In this document: piece by piece, positions 1 to 5,952 of the stretch
How the letters are laid out: each line of letters opens with the position of its first letter
Numbering within the stretch: the first letter of the stretch is position 1
Assembly: GCA_002328035.1 (NCBI GenBank)
Contig: DCVL01000022.1
Location: forward strand, 1-5,952
DNA from: Geobacter sp. UBA2189
Lineage (GTDB): Bacteria > Desulfobacterota > Desulfuromonadia > Geobacterales > Pseudopelobacteraceae
Direction: 5' to 3'
DNA: 5,952 nt
Notes under the pieces: generated by a model
Told to the model about the DNA's origin: nothing
What the model saw: the letters and a program-made list of their open reading frames with translations, nothing else
Databases searched by the model: none
Translations under genes and position numbers: made by a program

Positions 1-1
1 G

Positions 2-622
2 ACAAAACTTATCATGGATGTCCCTAATTTTCTCCTTGCCGATTTCAGATTTAGTGAGAGCGATGAACTGATTTCCTGCCCTGAAGGCAAGAATCCGATA
101 CGAATCAAGACCGGTAAGCAGGGTGGCAGGATTGTTCACTTTGACCGTGATGCATGTGAGCATTGTCAATTGCAGTCTGACTGCCCGGTAAAGGGAGCCA
201 AGCGCAGTGCAACCATTCGCTATGACGCCAAGGCTTTGCGTCTTGCCCGACGTCGCAGGGCGGAGAAGACTGAAACGTTCAAGGATGTTTACCGTTTCCG
301 TGCAGGTATTGAAGCAACCATGTCGGATCTTGACCGGATAACCGGATTAAAGAAGCTTCGAGTCCGAGGTATGCCGTAGGTACGGCTGGCAGCGACACTG
401 AAGGCGGCTGGATTGAACATCCACAGAGCCACTGCGTTCAGAAAACGGTACAGCAAGCCGGAAAAGGGCAGAAAACAGGCCGAAAACGACTCAGTTGTAC
501 TTGTTGGAGCTGTCAAAGAGCACCTTCTATGGCTGTCTGGTGAATTACGAACATTTCTGAAACAGTTTTCACTAGATGGGATCAGATTATGGGGAATGTG
601 CCATCAATCGCTCCATGCATAA
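2..622 (+). pseudogene. Broken 3' part of a DDE transposase gene (PF13751-like, IS1182-type)
   Basis: This is the C-terminal part of a cut-and-paste transposase; its 5' part lies outside the window. The frame is open from base 2, so the ATG at 14 is probably internal. Visible hallmarks are the CPEGK segment, the Cys pattern CEHCQLQSDC (a likely metal-binding knuckle), and the block RFRAGIEATMSDLDR, whose Glu is the likely last acidic residue of the DDE triad, followed by LKKLRVRGMP. An in-frame TAG at 377-379 interrupts the protein. The same frame then continues with VRLAATLKAAGLNIHRA, the expected continuation of this family, up to TAA at 620-622. The break is therefore a point nonsense mutation, not a frameshift, and the gene is presumably inactive. 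The last ~40 residues (from about 500) do not match anything I recall for the family. Family assignment is fairly sure; the exact IS is not. No terminal inverted repeat could be located. Confidence 0.8.
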
Positions 623-821
623 TTTGCGAGGGCATCACAATTTGCCAAAATATCGTTTCTAAAAGTAGGGGCAAAGCAAGCTATCTGAACCGAGACGTTC
701 CGCGCATCTTTCAGAATCTCCAGGAAAACTTCAGGGGTCAAACCTACATAATTTATTTTGTCAAGAATGTGGGTTTGACCCCTATGATTCCATCGATGTT
801 AGGGGATATGGATAACGTTTA
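623..821. other. Non-coding gap between transposase remnant and chemoreceptor gene
   Basis: Both flanking reading frames end at the borders of this stretch (TAA at 620-622 on plus, TAA of the minus-strand chemoreceptor at 822-824). The only structure I see is the palindromic element at 733-783 and an alternative 6-bp stem that reuses its right arm (779-784 with 800-805). A plus-strand open frame crosses the region from 589 to 864, but it reads through the palindrome and into the antisense of the chemoreceptor, with no ribosome binding site or recognisable protein. The outer end of the IS remnant should lie in or near here, but I could not identify its inverted repeat. Confidence 0.6.
733..783. 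repeat. REP-like palindromic element, intact copy
   Basis: The left arm AGGGGTCAAACCTACA (733-748) pairs with TGTGGGTTTGACCCCT (768-783): 16 positions, 15 Watson-Crick plus one G-T wobble, around a 19-nt AT-rich loop that includes TTTTGTCAA. A second copy of the left half lies near the other end of the window (5762-5802) in the same orientation. Short GC-rich palindromes starting with GGGGTCA and followed by a GTCAA-type segment resemble elements mobilised by REP-associated tyrosine transposases (IS200/IS605-like); that link is inference. No such transposase gene is in the window. The element lies 38 bp past the stop of the minus-strand chemoreceptor gene, so its transcript could form a 3' stem-loop, but there is no clear U-tract. 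Confidence 0.65.
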
Positions 822-2447
822 TTACTGTAGCTTGAATTTGCTGATCAAAGCCTGTAAATCGTGAGCCCGACCCGCAAGCTGAGCCGCAGCAACAGCGGTG
901 TGCTCGGCACCAACAGCGGTCTGCTGCACCACCTCAGTAACGAGCTGGATATTGGTGGTTACCTCGCCGGTGGTGGCGGTCTGCTGTTCCGCTGCGGTAG
1001 CTATCTGGCTGACCTGCATGGTAACGTCATTTACCTGCTCCAGTATCTGCTGCAGGGATGTCTCAAGCTGAGTCGCCTCAGCAGCCCCCTGTTCTGCACC
1101 CCGTACCCCTTCTTCCATTGAATGAATGGCGACATTCGTCTCCTGCTGGATCCCCTTGATCATGTCGCTGATCTCTTTAGTAGCCTTTGTGGTACGCTCA
1201 GCCAGAGCCCGCACCTCATCGGCCACCACCGCAAAGCCTCTGCCCTGTTCACCGGCACGAGCCGCTTCGATGGCAGCGTTCAGAGCCAACAGATTGGTTT
1301 GGTCGGCAATATCTTCAATTGTGCCCACAATGGCGCCGATCTGCTCTGACCGTTTTCCCAGATTAGCCAGGATTTTTGCGTTTTCACGGGTCTTTTCACC
1401 GCGAAAATGAATGCCATCCACCGTATGTTTGACAATCTCGAAACCGTTTTGAGTTGTTTTGGTCGCCATATCCGCACTGTCGGCGGCAGCATGGCAGTTG
1501 CGGGCGATGTCGTTACTGGTGGCGGCCATCTCTTCACTGGCCGTGGCGACTGTGCTGATCTGTGCAGCCACCTCTTCATCACCGGTGGCAATCTGTTCAG
1601 AGGTACTCTTTAGTTGATCAGAGGCTGAGGTGATACTTGCCGAGATAGTGACAGTCTGGCTCACCAAGTGACGCAGGTTTTCCGCCATGGTTTTCATGGC
1701 GGACATCAATTGTCCAAATTCGTCTTTCGAGTTCACTTCCACCTTGACCGTTAGATCCCCTGCGGCAATGGTGTCTGCTATGGCTATCACCTTATGTAAC
1801 GGTCTGGTTATGTTGCGGAAAATAGCCGTAAATATCGCAATCACGATCACAACAAACGTAACACTTATGGTCATCGTCACCATTCTTGAGGTATGCAGAA
1901 TGCTGGCAGCGCGTTTCTCCAAAGCGGTGTTTTCACTGTTGCTGATGGTTGTAATTTCATCGATAACCTTTCGATGTGCTTCATATGAAGAGGATAAGAC
2001 ATCGCTCATTATTTTTTCAGCCTGAGCATGATTGCCTCCCACAAGAGCCGGAAAAAAATCTTTTGATGCGCTGTCGAAAAACCGTACGGCCGGTTTATAC
2101 GATTGCTCCAATAAGAGAGTTTTGACCTTTCCTTCCGGCAGTTCTTTGGTCCAATAGCTATGACGTTCATCATATTCCTTACGCAACTTCCCAAATCGTT
2201 CCTGATACGATGGAATTTTTGAAACATCCTTCTCTGACAGAGCCTGATACGAGACCAGATAGGCTTCAAGAATATATTCCGGTGGTGGCAGTATATCCGC
2301 CACCAGATCTTTACCCCTCACAATTTCCTGATAGAGCGGACCATTAACTTGAAGTCTTTCTGTTGATACACCAATCGCTACAATAAGAACGATTATTCCG
2401 ACAGATATAAGAACAGCCATCGCTCCCAACTTCACCTTGATGCTCAT
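822..2447 (-). CDS. Methyl-accepting chemotaxis protein (transmembrane chemoreceptor)
   Basis: This inner-membrane chemoreceptor would control CheA through CheW. The 541 residues show the full classical layout: TM1 at ~8-28, a periplasmic sensor of ~155 residues (~30-187) of helical, four-helix-bundle style, TM2 at ~189-211, HAMP at ~212-264, and a long cytoplasmic signalling coiled coil to the C terminus. The hairpin tip is unmistakable: IADQTNLLALNAAIEAARAG (~380-399) followed by EQGRGFAVVADEVRALAER. The sensor contains LPPPEYILEAYL near residues 53-64 and no CxxCH, so it is not one of the haem-PAS receptors known from Geobacter. The protein ends in ISKFKLQ, without a CheR/CheB-tethering pentapeptide. 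The ATG is supported by GGGAGGA (minus strand, 2456-2462) 8 nt upstream. The gene follows the response regulator in the same direction after 230 bp, so separate transcription is likely. The ligand cannot be told. Confidence 0.96.
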   Translation of the reverse strand: MSIKVKLGAMAVLISVGIIVLIVAIGVSTERLQVNGPLYQEIVRGKDLVADILPPPEYILEAYLVSYQALSEKDVSKIPSYQERFGKLRKEYDERHSYWTKELPEGKVKTLLLEQSYKPAVRFFDSASKDFFPALVGGNHAQAEKIMSDVLSSSYEAHRKVIDEITTISNSENTALEKRAASILHTSRMVTMTISVTFVVIVIAIFTAIFRNITRPLHKVIAIADTIAAGDLTVKVEVNSKDEFGQLMSAMKTMAENLRHLVSQTVTISASITSASDQLKSTSEQIATGDEEVAAQISTVATASEEMAATSNDIARNCHAAADSADMATKTTQNGFEIVKHTVDGIHFRGEKTRENAKILANLGKRSEQIGAIVGTIEDIADQTNLLALNAAIEAARAGEQGRGFAVVADEVRALAERTTKATKEISDMIKGIQQETNVAIHSMEEGVRGAEQGAAEATQLETSLQQILEQVNDVTMQVSQIATAAEQQTATTGEVTTNIQLVTEVVQQTAVGAEHTAVAAAQLAGRAHDLQALISKFKLQ

Positions 2448-2455
2448 AACGAACG

Positions 2456-2462
2456 TCCTCCC
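2456..2462 (-). promoter_or_regulatory. Ribosome binding site of the chemoreceptor gene
   Basis: Read on the minus strand this is GGGAGGA, a strong Shine-Dalgarno match, 8 nt before the ATG at 2447-2445. It fixes the start codon, and with it the short basic N-terminal tail in front of TM1. Confidence 0.8.
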
Positions 2463-2520
2463 TAATGTGCTAATTTAACATAGTCTGATGCAATCAGTTG
2501 TAATGTAAAACAGGATTGAA

Positions 2521-2553
2521 TATACGGTGGTTACAGGGAAGAAGAACCGTATA
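2521..2553. repeat. 8-bp perfect inverted repeat upstream of the chemoreceptor gene
   Basis: TATACGGT (2521-2528) and ACCGTATA (2546-2553) are exact inverse complements separated by 17 nt. The dyad starts 74 bp upstream of the chemoreceptor ATG, and downstream (in the minus direction) of the candidate -10 element at 2586-2594. It could be a hairpin in the mRNA leader or a binding site for a dimeric regulator. The arm spacing (centre to centre 25 bp) is a little over two helical turns. It matches no riboswitch I recognise. Confidence 0.45.
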
Positions 2554-2585
2554 CTGCACTTTATATCGCGGAAATTTCTTATTGC

Positions 2586-2594
2586 ATTATAGCA
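2586..2594 (-). promoter_or_regulatory. Candidate extended -10 promoter for the chemoreceptor gene
   Basis: On the minus strand this reads TGCTATAAT, a perfect sigma-70 -10 hexamer with the TG extension. No good -35 hexamer stands 16-18 bp upstream, as is common for extended -10 promoters. Transcription would start near 2579 and give a leader of about 130 nt that contains the 2521-2553 dyad. I saw no sigma-54 (-24/-12) element and no convincing FliA-type promoter in the gap, although a CCGATAA string occurs a few bases further upstream without a matching -35. Confidence 0.35.
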
Positions 2595-2677
2595 TTATCG
2601 GAAGGTGTGATATGGAATACTACCTGTGGTTACATAGGGTAAACCCGATGTTGTGGAGGGGGACAATCAGGTGATAG

Positions 2678-3316
2678 CTATACTGTTATCAGCCCCTTTT
2701 TCAAGGCATAGGTGGTGAGCTGGGCAATGCTGTGAAACCCCAATTTTTTGCGTAGGTTCATGCGATGCACTTCAATCATCTTGATGCTGACTCCCAATTG
2801 AAAGGCAATCTCCTTGGTGTTTAACCCCTGCGCCGTCAGCTGCAACACCTCGGTCTCCCGTTTGGTGAGGGCAGGATTGCCGCTATCAGTAGCACCAGGC
2901 AGGCATTTTCGCATCATGATTTCTTGGGCGCCAGTACAGAAATACGGTTTGCCCTGGCTGATGAAACGGATCGCGACCACCAGTTCTTCAGCAGCACAGT
3001 CCTTGACCAGATAGCCTCGAGCCCCGGCCTCAAGGCTTTCAAAGACACAGTTGTCGTCAAGTAACATGGTCAACACAAGCACCTTCACCTTTGGATACTC
3101 TGCCAGAATGCGGCGTGTTACCTGCACTCCGCCCATATCCGGAAGGGTCAGATCCATGACCACCACGTCAGGTGCAGACTGTTTGACCTTGTCCAATGCC
3201 TCCTGGCCGCTTCCTGCTTCAGCAACGATACAAATGTCGCCCTCGGTTTGCAGGATTGCTGAAAGCCCGTCCCGAATGATCTTATGGTCGTCAACCAGCA
3301 GTACATTAATGTTCAT
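2678..3316 (-). CDS. NarL/FixJ-family DNA-binding response regulator
   Basis: This is a two-component output protein of 212 residues, a typical length. The receiver domain (~3-120) has the acidic pair D9/D10, the phospho-acceptor D55 in VVMDLTLPDMGG, the switch T83 in VLTM and the conserved K105 in YLVKD. The C-terminal LuxR-type HTH (~148-208) begins LTKRETEVLQL, continues with GLNTKEIAFQLGVS, and has the recognition-helix region VSIKMIEVHRMNLRKKLG. Most relatives have KTVE where this protein has KMIE, a mild deviation next to the DNA-contacting helix. The ATG lies inside the end of the kinase gene (11-bp overlap), with AAGGA (minus strand, 3325-3329) 8 nt upstream. It is therefore almost certainly the partner of that kinase. 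Target genes are unknown; its own operon and the downstream chemoreceptor are the obvious candidates. Confidence 0.96.
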   Translation of the reverse strand: MNINVLLVDDHKIIRDGLSAILQTEGDICIVAEAGSGQEALDKVKQSAPDVVVMDLTLPDMGGVQVTRRILAEYPKVKVLVLTMLLDDNCVFESLEAGARGYLVKDCAAEELVVAIRFISQGKPYFCTGAQEIMMRKCLPGATDSGNPALTKRETEVLQLTAQGLNTKEIAFQLGVSIKMIEVHRMNLRKKLGFHSIAQLTTYALKKGLITV

Positions 3317-5681
3317 GGTTGTTTTCCTTTGTGTTGACCGGAGCTGATTGGCCTGATAGCGGCACTGAGATAGTTATTTCGGTTCCGCTGCCCAGCTTGG
3401 AGTTAATCTCAAAAGTGCCGCCCATAAGCACGATCCGGCGCTTGATGGTAAATAGGCCAAAACCGTCACTGCCTGGACTGTCCCAAAAGGCATCCGCGTC
3501 AAATCCGGAACCGTCATCCTCAACCCTGATTGCCAGTGTATCAGCCTCGCGGCTGACAGACAAACAGACCGTATCGGTATCGGCATGTTTTGCAACGTTG
3601 ATCAGCAGCTCTCGCACACTTTTGTAGAGCTCTATCTGAATCTCTCTGGAAACAGTTTTATCTTGAAGATCGTCGCTGAACGTGATCTGCAGAGAGTAGT
3701 CTGTCTCCATCTGGCGCGCCAGCCACTTGAGCGCGGCTTCTAGGCCGGCACTCTCCAGCACCGGCGGAGAGAGCAGTCTGGTCAGGCTACGCACACGGTT
3801 GATTGCACCTTCAGTCAGTCCCTTGATTTCACTGACGAGTTTATTTTGCTCTACCGAAAGTTCGGTTTTGTTTAAGCCCCCAACTTTCATCCGAGTCAGG
3901 GTCAAATCCTGACCAAGTGTGTCATGGAGATCTACAGCAATACGGCGTCGCTCACGCTCTTCAGACAAGGTAAGTTTCAGTGCCATGTCGTTCAGGCGCT
4001 GTTGTTTTTCTAAAAGCTCCAGCTTGGCCAGCTTGCGTTCGGTAATATCACGCCCAAAGGCTATTGTGCCAATGAGCTGTCCATCCACACCACGTTCAGG
4101 GACGACAGTGATCTGTCGATAGGCCGTCTCACCTGCATTGATGGGCACGGTGCGCTCAATGGTTACCGCGCTTCCGGTGTTGATCGCCTGCGCAGCAGCG
4201 TCATCAATCGCAGTAAAGCGGCCATCAGGCCAAACCTCGCAAGGCCGTCTGCCAATCACCTCTTCCACATTTGATAGCCTCAATTCGCACCTCAGGAGAT
4301 TGTTGAGGTAGCATATCCGGTGTTCGAGGTCATAGCGGATGATGAAATCCGGCGAACTCTCCGCCAGGCTGCGAAACTGCTGTTCCTGCTCTGCCAGTTC
4401 CGCCTCCATCCTTTTACGTTCGCTAATGTTTCTCACCAGCGACAAAACATACTGGGTCGTACCGTAGTTAAACAGACTTGAGGTGATCTCAACCGGAAAG
4501 ATCCGGCCAGCGGAGGTACGGTGCAGTGTTTCAAAGGTCAATGTTCCCTGTCTAAAAAGATCGACAACATGCTCGTTTGCCCGCTCCGGTGTGAAAGAGG
4601 CATCAATGTCCAACACCTGCATGCCGATTAGTTCATCTCTGCTGTAGCCCAGAGAACGGCAGGCTTCCTGATTAACGTACATAAATCGTCCATCAACGAT
4701 TAGATAGGCAGCTTCATGTATGTTATCCAGAGCATAATTCAAAAGATTAATCTGCTGATCAACTTGCTTACGTTGAGTGATATCGCGAGCCATGTAGAGA
4801 CCAAGTTTGACGCCGTCAAACATAAAAGGAGTTAAGCTGATCTCTACCGGAAAAATCAGTCCGTCCTTGGTGCGATGGCGGGTTTCAAACGGTTTGAGAA
4901 TGCTGTTTTTGTAAGCGTTGTCCCGCAATGCCGCAAGTGTATCCGGTGACATATCGGGATCTATGTCGATCGTCCCCATAGTCAGTAGCTCTTCACGGCT
5001 GTAGCCCAACGAACGGCAGGCCGCATCGTTTACATACTGAAAACGGTGTTGAGCATCAATCAGGAAGAAAGCATCGATTGCATTGTTAATGGCACCTGTG
5101 AAGACAAAGTGCTCTCGGTCGATCCGTTTGCGCTGATCCAACTCCCGTCCCCGCATGAAATTGGTGTAGCCGGTATCCGCCAACAATTGCACCAGCTGGT
5201 GCAGGAAGCGCATGGTGTTGTCAACATGACTACGGCTTAGCACAGGAGCCAGACGAACCGCAGCAAGGTATGTTTCTGGATCAAAACCAAGTTCATCTGA
5301 CTGTTGCTGAAACCAGACTAAATCGGGAGAATCATCGCTGTAGAAGAACTGGCCGGAGAAAAGGATGCCTATACAGTTGCCTTCAATGATGATCGGCATG
5401 GCGATGTTGACCATACCGTTCTTGCAGCGACATTCATACCGATCACAGCTAAAGGCATGCAGCTCTTTCTTGATGTCGGGATCGTTCCTACAACAACGGG
5501 CAAAGGAGGCAGGGTTTTCCCAGAGGAATTCAGTGCAAACCTGCTGTAGGCCTGTACCGATAATGATGTTTGCATCGTTATCCATCAAGCCGCAGGCAAT
5601 ACCTGAAATGCGGACGTGAGCTTCCAGAAGCTGTTCTATCTGCTGGATGTTGATAAATTGATCAATGGTGTAGTTGTTCAC
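3306..5681 (-). CDS. PocR-PAS-PAS-PAS sensor histidine kinase (HisKA_3 / NarX-type)
   Basis: This is a cytoplasmic sensor kinase of 791 residues with no membrane segment. Domains in order: PocR sensory domain (~5-172), with ICGL-like core features CTEF, CKNGM and GQFF; PAS1 (~191-305); PAS2 (~312-425); PAS3 (~433-550); a short coiled linker; HisKA_3 dimerisation/phospho-acceptor domain (~574-640) with H586 in ERRRIAVDLHDTLGQ; HATPase_c (~682-776) with N-box N695 in RELLINVAKHA, G1 DDGSGFD and G2 GFGLFTIKRRI. All catalytic motifs are present. PocR domains are known to bind small molecules such as propanediol in PocR itself; the ligand here is unknown. The N-terminal domain is unusually rich in Cys (C30, C49, C63, C64, C79, C84, C86, C103). 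The start is GTG: a TAA stands two codons upstream and GGAA lies 6 nt before it. The 3' end overlaps the regulator gene by 11 bp. Confidence 0.96.
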   Translation of the reverse strand: MNNYTIDQFINIQQIEQLLEAHVRISGIACGLMDNDANIIIGTGLQQVCTEFLWENPASFARCCRNDPDIKKELHAFSCDRYECRCKNGMVNIAMPIIIEGNCIGILFSGQFFYSDDSPDLVWFQQQSDELGFDPETYLAAVRLAPVLSRSHVDNTMRFLHQLVQLLADTGYTNFMRGRELDQRKRIDREHFVFTGAINNAIDAFFLIDAQHRFQYVNDAACRSLGYSREELLTMGTIDIDPDMSPDTLAALRDNAYKNSILKPFETRHRTKDGLIFPVEISLTPFMFDGVKLGLYMARDITQRKQVDQQINLLNYALDNIHEAAYLIVDGRFMYVNQEACRSLGYSRDELIGMQVLDIDASFTPERANEHVVDLFRQGTLTFETLHRTSAGRIFPVEITSSLFNYGTTQYVLSLVRNISERKRMEAELAEQEQQFRSLAESSPDFIIRYDLEHRICYLNNLLRCELRLSNVEEVIGRRPCEVWPDGRFTAIDDAAAQAINTGSAVTIERTVPINAGETAYRQITVVPERGVDGQLIGTIAFGRDITERKLAKLELLEKQQRLNDMALKLTLSEERERRRIAVDLHDTLGQDLTLTRMKVGGLNKTELSVEQNKLVSEIKGLTEGAINRVRSLTRLLSPPVLESAGLEAALKWLARQMETDYSLQITFSDDLQDKTVSREIQIELYKSVRELLINVAKHADTDTVCLSVSREADTLAIRVEDDGSGFDADAFWDSPGSDGFGLFTIKRRIVLMGGTFEINSKLGSGTEITISVPLSGQSAPVNTKENNHEH

Positions 5682-5761
5682 TATTTATTCCAGTACAATC
5701 GACTCCGTTGCGTCAACTCTGTCAAATCCAATCTCCTGTCTGTAAGGATTTGTAGAGTTTA

Positions 5762-5815
5762 GAAAATCTCAGGGGTCAAACCTACACAATTTACTTTGTC
5801 AATAGGCTTCACCCT
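5762..5815. repeat. Degenerate second copy of the REP-like element
   Basis: Bases 5762-5802 match 724-764 in the same orientation at about 37 of 41 positions. The core AGGGGTCAAACCTACA (5771-5786) is identical, and only two of the next 16 bases differ. The right arm is decayed: AGGCTTCACCCT (5804-5815) pairs with the left arm only with a bulge and mismatches, where the copy at 733-783 has a near-perfect stem. This copy sits about 90 bp upstream of the kinase start. Confidence 0.6.
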
Positions 5816-5834
5816 TCTGATTCACTCCTGAGCG

Positions 5835-5870
5835 AAACTGTCATTTATTCCCCTTTTTTAGTGACGGTTT
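5835..5870. repeat. Imperfect inverted repeat upstream of the kinase gene
   Basis: AAACTGTCA (5835-5843) and TGACGGTTT (5862-5870) form a 9-bp stem with one wobble pair around an 18-nt loop containing a CCCC-T6 run. It lies just outside the degenerate repeat. It could be a regulator site, the terminator of a gene entering from the right, or an old element end; nothing in the sequence decides between these. Confidence 0.35.
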
Positions 5871-5952
5871 GATTGATGGTAACGTCTCCCTACGATAACG
5901 TAAAATATTTTTCGCTTTTTTAAAAAGAGTCACAGCAGTGCCTGATTTTGGT

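Larger units (their letters stand above)
5682..5952. other. Gene-free region upstream of the kinase operon
   Basis: No coding frame on either strand looks real. The region should hold the promoter of the kinase-regulator operon (minus strand), but I find no convincing pair. TTGACA occurs at 5720-5725 (minus) with no good -10 at 17 bp. A weak pair, TTGACC (5774-5779) with TCTACA (5751-5756) at 17-bp spacing, lies partly inside the repeat copy. The stretch also has the degenerate repeat at 5762-5815, a hairpin at 5835-5870, and an AT-rich tract around 5900-5927. Confidence 0.5.

Noticed and set aside
562..574. ACAGTTTTCACTA as the right inverted repeat of the IS
   Set aside because: It lies inside the continuing transposase frame, the left end is outside the window, and no partner can be compared.
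589..864. Plus-strand open frame of 91 codons after the transposase remnant
   Set aside because: It runs through the palindromic repeat and into the antisense of the chemoreceptor gene, has no recognisable domain and no clear ribosome binding site.
1280..1591. Minus-strand open frame of 103 codons inside the chemoreceptor
   Set aside because: It is a shifted frame of a well-conserved chemoreceptor signalling domain and has no independent support.
1687..2025. Plus-strand open frame of 112 codons, hydrophobic
   Set aside because: It is antisense to the HAMP/TM2 part of the chemoreceptor; its hydrophobicity reflects the reverse of the membrane segment codons.
2592..2605. Possible FliA (sigma-28) -10 CCGATAA upstream of the chemoreceptor
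   Set aside because: The matching TAAA-type -35 box is absent at the required spacing.
2630..2677. Possible terminator after the response regulator (GGGT-AA-ACCC)
   Set aside because: The stem is only 4 bp and has no U-run, so it is too weak to call.
5365..5619. Open frames opposite and shifted within the PocR region
   Set aside because: The kinase frame carries clear PocR motifs; the others are shadows.
5697..5725. Kinase promoter based on TTGACA at 5720-5725 (minus)
   Set aside because: The -35 is perfect, but the -10 position at 17 bp reads TCGATT and nearby offsets are no better.

Overview
The window holds a small signal-transduction locus between remnants of mobile DNA. Protein style suggests an anaerobic deltaproteobacterium, most likely of the Geobacter/Trichlorobacter group (Desulfuromonadota): a PocR-PAS-PAS-PAS histidine kinase, a NarL-type regulator, a chemoreceptor with a generic periplasmic sensor, and a PF13751-type transposase. 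This placement rests on recognising protein style, not on a database search.

Layout. Positions 2-622 (+) carry the 3' part of a DDE transposase gene, cut by the window edge and broken by an in-frame TAG at 377-379. Positions 623-821 are non-coding and contain a 51-bp palindromic element (733-783). Three genes follow, all on the minus strand. A 541-residue methyl-accepting chemotaxis protein lies at 822-2447. A 230-bp gap holds a candidate extended -10 promoter and an 8-bp dyad. A 212-residue NarL/FixJ-type response regulator lies at 2678-3316. A 791-residue soluble hybrid-sensor histidine kinase lies at 3306-5681. The last 271 bp (5682-5952) have no gene but contain a second, decayed copy of the palindromic element and another hairpin.

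How the parts work together. Kinase and regulator overlap by 11 bp in the order kinase then regulator, so they are almost certainly a cognate, translationally coupled pair. The PocR domain plus three PAS domains would sense a cytoplasmic small molecule or redox signal. H586 would be phosphorylated and pass the phosphoryl group to D55 of the regulator, which would act on DNA through its C-terminal HTH. The chemoreceptor lies downstream in the same direction but has its own ribosome binding site and a candidate promoter. It may be a target of the pair or simply a neighbour.

No clearly new system is visible. The points most worth checking are the palindromic element present on both sides of the locus, the cysteine-rich PocR domain, the tandem PAS duplication, and the dyad in the presumed chemoreceptor leader.
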